Positions 58,140 to 64,000 of a stretch of 64,000 nt of DNA are shown piece by piece. The stretch's first letter is position 1, and every line of letters begins with the position of its first letter. Under the pieces are notes generated by a model. It saw nothing but the letters and a program-made list of their open reading frames with translations, made no database searches and had not been told where the DNA came from. The DNA is from Cryobacterium sp. (lineage in GTDB: Bacteria > Actinomycetota > Actinomycetes > Actinomycetales > Microbacteriaceae): assembly GCF_025463825.1 (NCBI RefSeq), contig NZ_JAODBG010000074.1, positions 1 to 64,000 of the forward strand. Direction: 5' to 3'. Both the position numbers and the translations under genes were made by a program.

Positions 58140-58978
58140 CCACGACGGCCGAACGGCCCCTGCTCGCCCCATCCAACTGGAACCCGCTCTCGCTGTGGCT
58201 CTCGGACGGCTGGACGACGACCAAGCGCAACCTCATCAAGATCAAGCGCACCCCCGACATGCTCGTCTTCGCGGTCATCCAGCCGATCATGTTCGTGCTG
58301 CTGTTCAGCCAGGTCTACGGCGGCGCCATCTCGGTGCAGGGCACCGATTACGTGCAATTCCTGATGGCCGGCATCTTCGCCCAGACCGTGGTGTTCGGGT
58401 CCACCTTCTCCGGCTCCGCCATGGCGCAGGACCTGAAGGACGGCATCATCGACCGGTTCCGCAGCCTGCCGATGAGCTCCTCCGCCGTGCTCGTCGGCCG
58501 CACCAACGGTGACCTGGTGCTGAACACCATCTCGATGATCATCATGATGGCCACCGGCTTCCTGGTGGGCTGGCGGGTCAACTCGTCGGTGGGGGAGTTC
58601 TTCGCCGGCCTGGCGCTGCTGCTGCTGTTCAGCTACGCGTTCAGCTGGGTGATGGCCCTGCTGGGCATGAGCGTGCGCTCGCCGGAGGTGATCAACAACG
58701 CCTCGTTCATCATCCTGTTCCCGATCACCTTCGTCTCCAACGCGTTCGTGCCGATCGAGACGCTGCCGGACCCGCTGCGGGTCTTCGCCGAGCTGAACCC
58801 GGTCTCGGCGCTGGTGCAGGCCGCGCGCGAACTGTTCGGCAACGAGGGCAGCGCCCCGGTGCCGGATGTCTGGACGCTGCAGAACCCTGTGATTACAGTG
58901 CTCATTGGCGTCGTCGTGCTGATCGTGGTGTTCGTGCCGCTGTGCATCCGCAAGTTCGCCTCTATCACCTCGCGCTGA
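58136..58978 (+). CDS. DrrB-type ABC-2 permease
   Basis: TKRNLIKIKRTPDMLVFAVIQPIMFVLLFSQVYGGAI, PITFVSNAFVPIETLPDPLRVFAELNPVS; ATGA overlap. Confidence 0.92.
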   Translation: MTTTAERPLLAPSNWNPLSLWLSDGWTTTKRNLIKIKRTPDMLVFAVIQPIMFVLLFSQVYGGAISVQGTDYVQFLMAGIFAQTVVFGSTFSGSAMAQDLKDGIIDRFRSLPMSSSAVLVGRTNGDLVLNTISMIIMMATGFLVGWRVNSSVGEFFAGLALLLLFSYAFSWVMALLGMSVRSPEVINNASFIILFPITFVSNAFVPIETLPDPLRVFAELNPVSALVQAARELFGNEGSAPVPDVWTLQNPVITVLIGVVVLIVVFVPLCIRKFASITSR

Positions 58979-59020
58979 CGCGACGCGGTTCGAGAACACA
59001 CCGAGACAAGGGAGTCGATC

Positions 59021-59407
59021 ATGGCGACAGCAACGAACTTGACCATTGAGCGCGGATTCGGCGGCTTCGCGGTGCCGGACCTGGAGGTTGCTCGCAGCTT
59101 CTATGGGGACGTGCTCGGACTCGACGTCTCTGACATGAAGGGCATGCTGATGCTCAACCTGCCTGATGGAACCGGGGTGTTCGTCTACCCCAAGGAGGAC
59201 TACCAGCCGGCGGTGTTCACCGTCATGAACCTTCTCGTTCCCGATATCGGGCCGGCCGTGGATGCGCTGACTGAACGTGGCGTGGAGATGCTGCACTACG
59301 AGGGATTCGGGCAGGACGATCGGGGCATCGCACGCGGGGAGGGCATGCCGACCGGCGGCTGGTTCGCCGACCCGGCCGGCACTATCATCGCGATCATGCA
59401 GGAATGA
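59021..59407 (+). CDS. VOC/glyoxalase family protein, copy 1
   Basis: GFGGFAVPDLEVARSFYGDVLGLDVSD, GGWFADPAGTIIAIMQE. Confidence 0.9.
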   Translation: MATATNLTIERGFGGFAVPDLEVARSFYGDVLGLDVSDMKGMLMLNLPDGTGVFVYPKEDYQPAVFTVMNLLVPDIGPAVDALTERGVEMLHYEGFGQDDRGIARGEGMPTGGWFADPAGTIIAIMQE

Positions 59408-59826
59408 CTGGAGAGAAGAAGACCATCATGGCCACCACAACGCACGTGACCTACAAGCACGGTTTCAGCGGATTCGCGGTGCCGGACATCGAGGCTGCCG
59501 GCACTTTCTACCGGGAGGTGCTCGGCCTCGACGCCGGCGACGGGGGGATCGGCTCACTGCGCCTCACCCTGCCCGGCGGTACCGACGTGTTCGTATACCC
59601 GAAGGACGACCACACGCCGGCGGGATTCACCATCCTCAACCTCGAAGTGGACGACATCGAGCGAGTGGTGGATGCGCTCGCCGAGCGGGGCGTCGAATTC
59701 CTTCGCTACGACGGCTTCGGACAGGATGATCGCGGCATCGCCGGTGGTGGCGAGTACGGTCCGCGGATCGCGTGGTTCACCGATCCGGCCGGCAACATCT
59801 TCTCCGTGCTGCAGAACGAATCGTGA
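59404..59826 (+). CDS. VOC/glyoxalase family protein, copy 2
   Basis: GFSGFAVPDIEAAGTFYREVLGLDAGD, IAWFTDPAGNIFSVLQ. Confidence 0.9.
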   Translation: MTGEKKTIMATTTHVTYKHGFSGFAVPDIEAAGTFYREVLGLDAGDGGIGSLRLTLPGGTDVFVYPKDDHTPAGFTILNLEVDDIERVVDALAERGVEFLRYDGFGQDDRGIAGGGEYGPRIAWFTDPAGNIFSVLQNES

Positions 59827-60455
59827 CCGAGGTGGTGGCGGCGCCCTCCGACGTGAAGCGCGCCCTGCGGGCGCTGTACGCCCCGAAGAATCGGGACTGG
59901 GAATCGGTGACGGTGCCGCCGCAACGCTTCCTCGCGGTGGACGGGTCTGGCGACCCCAATGCCGCACCGGCCTACGTCGAAGCCGTTGAGGCGCTCTACG
60001 CGGTGGCGTACACCCTCAAGTCCGCGGGCAAGCGCGCCGGCCGCGACTCGGTGGTGGGGCCGCTCGAAGGCCTCTGGTACGCCGACGACGACGCCGTCTT
60101 CGTGGCGCGGGACAAGGCCGCGTGGAGCTGGACCATGCTGATCTGCCTGCCCGACTGGGCGAGCGACGCCGAGGTCCACGACGCGATCGCGGCGGCACGC
60201 ACCACGAAGAAGGCGCTGCCGGGCCTGGACCGGGTGCGCATCGTGCGGCTCGACGAGGGGCAGTGCATGCAGCTGCTGCACGTGGGCTCCTACGACGAGG
60301 AGGCGCCGGCGCTGGCGCGGTTGCACGGCGAGGTGTTGCCCGCCGAGGGGTTGCGCGAGCGCGGCAAGCACCACGAGGTGTACCTCGGCGACCCGCGCCG
60401 CGCCGCGCCGGAGGAACTCAAAACGGTGGTGCGACAGCCGGTGCGGCCCGCGTAA
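59823..60455 (+). CDS. GyrI-like small-molecule-binding domain protein
   Basis: FLAVDGSGDPNAAPAYVEAVEALYAVAYTLK, LLHVGSYDEEAPALARLH, HHEVYLGDPRRAAPEELKTVVRQPV. Confidence 0.85.
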   Translation: MTEVVAAPSDVKRALRALYAPKNRDWESVTVPPQRFLAVDGSGDPNAAPAYVEAVEALYAVAYTLKSAGKRAGRDSVVGPLEGLWYADDDAVFVARDKAAWSWTMLICLPDWASDAEVHDAIAAARTTKKALPGLDRVRIVRLDEGQCMQLLHVGSYDEEAPALARLHGEVLPAEGLRERGKHHEVYLGDPRRAAPEELKTVVRQPVRPA

Positions 60456-60464
60456 CCCGTCGGG

Positions 60465-61262
60465 TCAGCGGCCGCCGCGGCGTTTGCCGGCCTGCGGGCT
60501 GGGCGAATTGCGGGTGCGTCCGGCGCTCTGCGTCTTCCGCGGTGTGGCCGGCTTCGCGGCGGCCGCGGCGGCGCGCACGGCCTTCGCCGCGGCCTTGGCC
60601 TTAGCGGTCTTCTTTTCCTTCTTCACCGGCTCGTCGCCGGCGGCGACGGCGTTGGTGCGGGAGCTGTCGCGGGTGCGACCGCGCACGATGCCGATGAACT
60701 CCTCCACGTCGGGGGTGGTGTCCTCGGTGCGCCAGGCCAGGGCGATGCGGCTTTCGGCGGTGTCCTCCACCGGCTTCGAGACGACGTCCTTGCGGCTGTG
60801 CAGCCGGGCCACGGAGTGCGGCAGGATGACGATGCCCACCCCCGCGGCGACCAACTCCATGGTCTCGTCCATGTCGCGCATCGGCGGCAGCGGCCGTCGG
60901 CTGCCGTCCCGCACCTCCACCGCGGCGTCGCGCCATTCCGGCACCTCGTCGGGGTCCTGCAGCAGGTGCTCGTCGACGAGGTCGGCGACGACCACACTGT
61001 CGGCATCCGCCACGAAATGGTCCTTCGCGACGACGACCACGGGAATTTCGTTGTACAGGGCGATCAGGCTCAGGCCCTCTTCGTTGATCGGCAGCCGCAC
61101 CAGGCTCACGTCGGCACGATTGTCCCGCAGCACGGTCTCCTGGTCGGCGGCGCCGGTGCGGAAGACGTCGAGCGGGGTCTCCGGGCGGCGGGACTCCCAG
61201 ATGCGGGTCCATTTGGTGGGGGTGACCCCGGCGACGAAGGCAATGGAAAAAGTCACCGGCAT
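60465..61262 (-). CDS. LysR-type substrate-binding domain protein without HTH, with Lys/Ala-rich basic C-terminal tail
   Basis: FSIAFVAGVTPTKWTRIWESRRPETPLDVFRT, DMDETMELVAAGVGIVILPHSVARL; tail KKEKKTAKAKAAAKAVRAAAAAAKPATPRK...KRRGGR. Confidence 0.85.
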   Translation of the reverse strand: MPVTFSIAFVAGVTPTKWTRIWESRRPETPLDVFRTGAADQETVLRDNRADVSLVRLPINEEGLSLIALYNEIPVVVVAKDHFVADADSVVVADLVDEHLLQDPDEVPEWRDAAVEVRDGSRRPLPPMRDMDETMELVAAGVGIVILPHSVARLHSRKDVVSKPVEDTAESRIALAWRTEDTTPDVEEFIGIVRGRTRDSSRTNAVAAGDEPVKKEKKTAKAKAAAKAVRAAAAAAKPATPRKTQSAGRTRNSPSPQAGKRRGGR

Positions 61263-61363
61263 CCTCTCGTTCTGCGTTTTTCACGGGTGGGCTGGTGGTG
61301 TGCACGGTGCGGGCGGGCAGACGACACCGAAACCATAGTGCTCTCAGGCTATACGCTGGAACA

Positions 61364-61804
61364 ATGAGCGAGAAGAAGCCCCAGACCATGAAGCCGGCCA
61401 CGGCCGCCCAGAAGCTTGGGATTCTGCTCGAAGCAGCACCCGAAGAGTTCCAGTCCGCCCCGGTGTCGCGCACCGAGCTGGCCGCCCTCGAGGCGAACCC
61501 GCCCGAGTGGCTCACCGACCTGCGCGCCAACGGTCCGCACCCCAAGCAGGTCGTCGCCGCCAAGCTCGGCGTCTCGATCTCCGGGCTGGTGCGCGGTGGC
61601 GTCACCGAACCCCTGACCAGCGCCGAGATCCAGGCGCTGCTCAAGGCGCCGCCGGCGTGGCTCGTCACCGAGCGCGCCACCCAGTTCGAGGTCCGCGAGG
61701 AGCAGATCCGCGTCAAGGACCGCGACGCCGAGAAGGCGCGCAAGAAGGCGCACATCGAGCGTCAGATCGCCCAGAACGAAGAGGCCGGCCGCAAGCTGCT
61801 CTAG
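61364..61804 (+). CDS. DUF5997 family protein with HTH-like segment
   Basis: PKQVVAAKLGVSISGLVRGGVTEPLTSAEIQALLKAPPAWL; divergent from 60465-61262. Confidence 0.75.
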   Translation: MSEKKPQTMKPATAAQKLGILLEAAPEEFQSAPVSRTELAALEANPPEWLTDLRANGPHPKQVVAAKLGVSISGLVRGGVTEPLTSAEIQALLKAPPAWLVTERATQFEVREEQIRVKDRDAEKARKKAHIERQIAQNEEAGRKLL

Positions 61805-61826
61805 TTTCGGCGGCGGATGCGAGGCG

Positions 61827-62489
61827 TCAGGCCGCCGGAACCGGGTACTGCTTCCGCAGGAACGTGACGATCTCGCCGAGTTCGGCCTGCGCGATCGAGT
61901 GGCCCAGCCCCTCATAGATGCGCTCGGTGAGGGTGCAGTGCCCCGGCAGCCAGGCCTGGGTGCGTGCCACCGCTGCTTCGGGGATCACCGGGTCGAGCGT
62001 GCCGCGGCCCCAGAACACGGGCGGCTTCACCTGGGCCAGGCGCGCATCACCCGGATGCGTGCCGCCGGCGATGAAGCCCGACAACTGCACCGCGAATGCG
62101 AACCGTTCCGGCGCGTGCCGCATCAGCTGCAGGGTCATCGCGCCACCCTGGGAGAACCCGAGCAGGCCGATCGAAGTGGGCTGCTCCGGCAGGGCGTCCA
62201 GCCACTCGAGGATCCCGAGGGCGGCCGCGTCGAGGGCGTCACCGACCGGGTCGCCGGGCACGTCGATCGGGAACCACGACCAGCCCTGCCCGGCCGGCAG
62301 TGGGGCCCGCAACGCGGCGATGGACGGCTGCAACGGGAGGTGCGGGGCCAACGAGAACAGGTCGCCCTCGTGGGAGCCGTAACCGTGCAGGATCAGGAGC
62401 AGCGGCCGCCCCACCCGGTCGGCGGCCGCGGCCGACCACAAAACGGCGTCCGGGTCGATCGTCGCGGGCCTGATGCTGCTGCTGTCCAT
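61827..62489 (-). CDS. alpha/beta hydrolase (carboxylesterase/phospholipase family)
   Basis: LLILHGYGSHEGDL, GLLGFSQGGAMTLQLM, GHSIAQAEL. Confidence 0.92.
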   Translation of the reverse strand: MDSSSIRPATIDPDAVLWSAAAADRVGRPLLLILHGYGSHEGDLFSLAPHLPLQPSIAALRAPLPAGQGWSWFPIDVPGDPVGDALDAAALGILEWLDALPEQPTSIGLLGFSQGGAMTLQLMRHAPERFAFAVQLSGFIAGGTHPGDARLAQVKPPVFWGRGTLDPVIPEAAVARTQAWLPGHCTLTERIYEGLGHSIAQAELGEIVTFLRKQYPVPAA

Positions 62490-62622
62490 GGGTCAAGCCT
62501 ACGGTGCCTCCCCGCCAGCGAACCGTGGGCACGACCCCGAAAAACCGGAGAACCCGGGGCTGTTCTTCCGGCTCGGCGGCGGCTTGGGATGCATCCGGGC
62601 GCGCGGTGGGACACAATGAACT

Positions 62623-63210
62623 ATGAGCGTGCGCACCCCTGACCCCGACCCGGACTGGACGAATGGTGGGGATGATGCTCCGCCGCCCAGCACCAACCCG
62701 GGCTGGCTGACCGACGTCGAACTCGCCGAGATCCGCCAGCGGCTGCCGCTGCTCTACGTCGAGGCCGTGCCCGTGCGGGTCGACGGACTGGGTCAGGTCG
62801 TCGAGGTCGGCGTGCTGCTGCGCGCCACTCCGGAGGGCAAGATGACCCGTACCCTGGTCTCCGGACGGGTGCTCTACGGCGAGACCCTGCGCGACGCGCT
62901 GTTCCGCCACCTCGAGAAGGACCTCGGCCCGATGGCGTTCCCGCAGCTGCCGCCAAGCCCGGTGCCGTACTCGGTCGCCGAGTACTTCCCGATGCCCGGC
63001 ATCACCGCCTTCACGGATGACCGCCAGCACGCCGTCTCGCTGGCCTACGTCGTGCCCGTCACCGGCACCTGCGATCCCCGCCAGGACGCCCTCGAACTTA
63101 CCTGGATGACCCCGGAAGAGGCGGCGACGGACGCCGTCTCGGCCGAAATGGAAGGCGGCCGCGGCGGCCTGCTGCGGATGGCCCTGGCCTCGGTCGGCGC
63201 CCTGCGCTGA
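62623..63210 (+). CDS. DUF4916/NUDIX-like hydrolase
   Basis: PGWLTDVELAEIRQRLPLLYVEAVPVRVD, LVSGRVLYGETLRDALFRHLEKDLG. Confidence 0.82.
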   Translation: MSVRTPDPDPDWTNGGDDAPPPSTNPGWLTDVELAEIRQRLPLLYVEAVPVRVDGLGQVVEVGVLLRATPEGKMTRTLVSGRVLYGETLRDALFRHLEKDLGPMAFPQLPPSPVPYSVAEYFPMPGITAFTDDRQHAVSLAYVVPVTGTCDPRQDALELTWMTPEEAATDAVSAEMEGGRGGLLRMALASVGALR

Positions 63211-63244
63211 CGCCGCTCACCCCCTCCTCCCGAACCGTGAGCCC

Positions 63245-64000
63245 CTACCCGGGGGCGGACAGGCCCAGCGTGTCGAGGAACAACCGCACGTAGCGCGGTG
63301 CGTCCACGTCGAGGGCCACCTCGGCAATTTCCCAGGTGCCGGCTGTGCCGTGCACGATGTCTTCGCCCACCCGGCGGCGCTGGTCGACGATGGTTTGACC
63401 ACGGCCGTATCCGGTCAGCTCCACCCGCACGGGCAGCAGCCGGGTCGCCAAGGCCTCCGGGTCCACCAGCGCGCAGAGCGCGCCGGCGTCGCCGATCAGC
63501 CCGGAGTACTCGGCCGAGCCGGACTCACTGCGGGCCACCCGGTTGGCCAGCAACGCGCCCACCACCCGGCCGTAGGCGGAGTCGCCGGCCTCCAGCGCGG
63601 CGGCCACCTCGCGGTCTACGCTCACCTGGTTGAAGACATCCAGCCCGTACATGAAGGTGGGGATACCGGCATCCAGCACGATCGCAGCCGCTTCGGGGTC
63701 GTGCCACACGTTGAACTCGGCCACGGCGGTGGCGTTGCCGGTGCTGGCCGAGCCGCCCATGAACACGATGCGCTCAATGTTCTCGGCCAGGTCGGGGTAC
63801 TGCCGCAACAGCAACGCCAGGTTCGTCTGTGGTGCCAGGGCCACCAGGGTCACCGGGCGGGGGCTGTCGGTGATCAGCCGGCGCATCAGCTCGATGGCAT
63901 TCACCGGCTCGGGTGTGCGCTCGCCCGGCGGCAGGTGCACCGTGCCCAAGCCGCCCTCGCCGTGAACGTGCGACGCCGAGCGGGCCGGCGAGATCAGCGG
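63245..64000 (-). CDS. inosine-uridine preferring nucleoside hydrolase (5' end beyond window)
   Basis: VTLVALAPQTNLALLLRQYPDLAENIERIVFMGGS, EFNVWHDPEAAAIVLDAGIP; frame stays open to the window edge. Confidence 0.88.
   Translation of the reverse strand, partial: PLISPARSASHVHGEGGLGTVHLPPGERTPEPVNAIELMRRLITDSPRPVTLVALAPQTNLALLLRQYPDLAENIERIVFMGGSASTGNATAVAEFNVWHDPEAAAIVLDAGIPTFMYGLDVFNQVSVDREVAAALEAGDSAYGRVVGALLANRVARSESGSAEYSGLIGDAGALCALVDPEALATRLLPVRVELTGYGRGQTIVDQRRRVGEDIVHGTAGTWEIAEVALDVDAPRYVRLFLDTLGLSAPG

Noticed and set aside
1-64000. tRNA/rRNA genes, prophage, IS elements, toxin-antitoxin or restriction systems
   Set aside because: No T-loop/CCA patterns, transposases, phage structural genes or defence motifs seen; the HNH gene is a 13E12-type protein rather than a recognisable defence system.

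Overview
This 64 kb, very GC-rich window reads as an actinobacterial chromosome, most likely Microbacteriaceae (Cryobacterium-like); that assignment is inferred from gene content and codon composition. I support about 55 protein-coding genes. I saw no rRNA, tRNA, CRISPR, phage or IS element. Main blocks: ispE/rsmA/tatD/metG/rsmI/pmt; a desaturase, YeiH-type exporter and metY; an operon of GT2 synthase, HlyD-like adaptor, GH81 beta-1,3-glucanase and DUF3516 helicase; a divergent sod/soxR pair with a SoxR box; an IclR-linked D-galacturonate operon with a fused mutarotase-UxaB; a GGDEF-EAL protein; an ABC transporter and an AI-2E permease, each with an apparent single-base frameshift; GH3/TetR, PPK2, YidC2/DUF6412, GH114, CarD, a K+ channel, two tandem uncharacterised membrane paralogs, a DrrAB-like ABC system, tandem VOC proteins, and an HTH-less LysR effector-domain protein divergent from a DUF5997 gene. 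Most interesting candidates: (1) the glucan synthase/adaptor/glucanase operon; (2) the sod promoter with a perfect 18-bp SoxR palindrome in a 19-bp spacer; (3) a possible split LysR-type regulator; (4) the tandem membrane paralogs at 54.3-56.4 kb; (5) a recurrent TANNNT-N6/7-RTG layout implying many leaderless mRNAs. Family calls come from reading the translations, with no database search.
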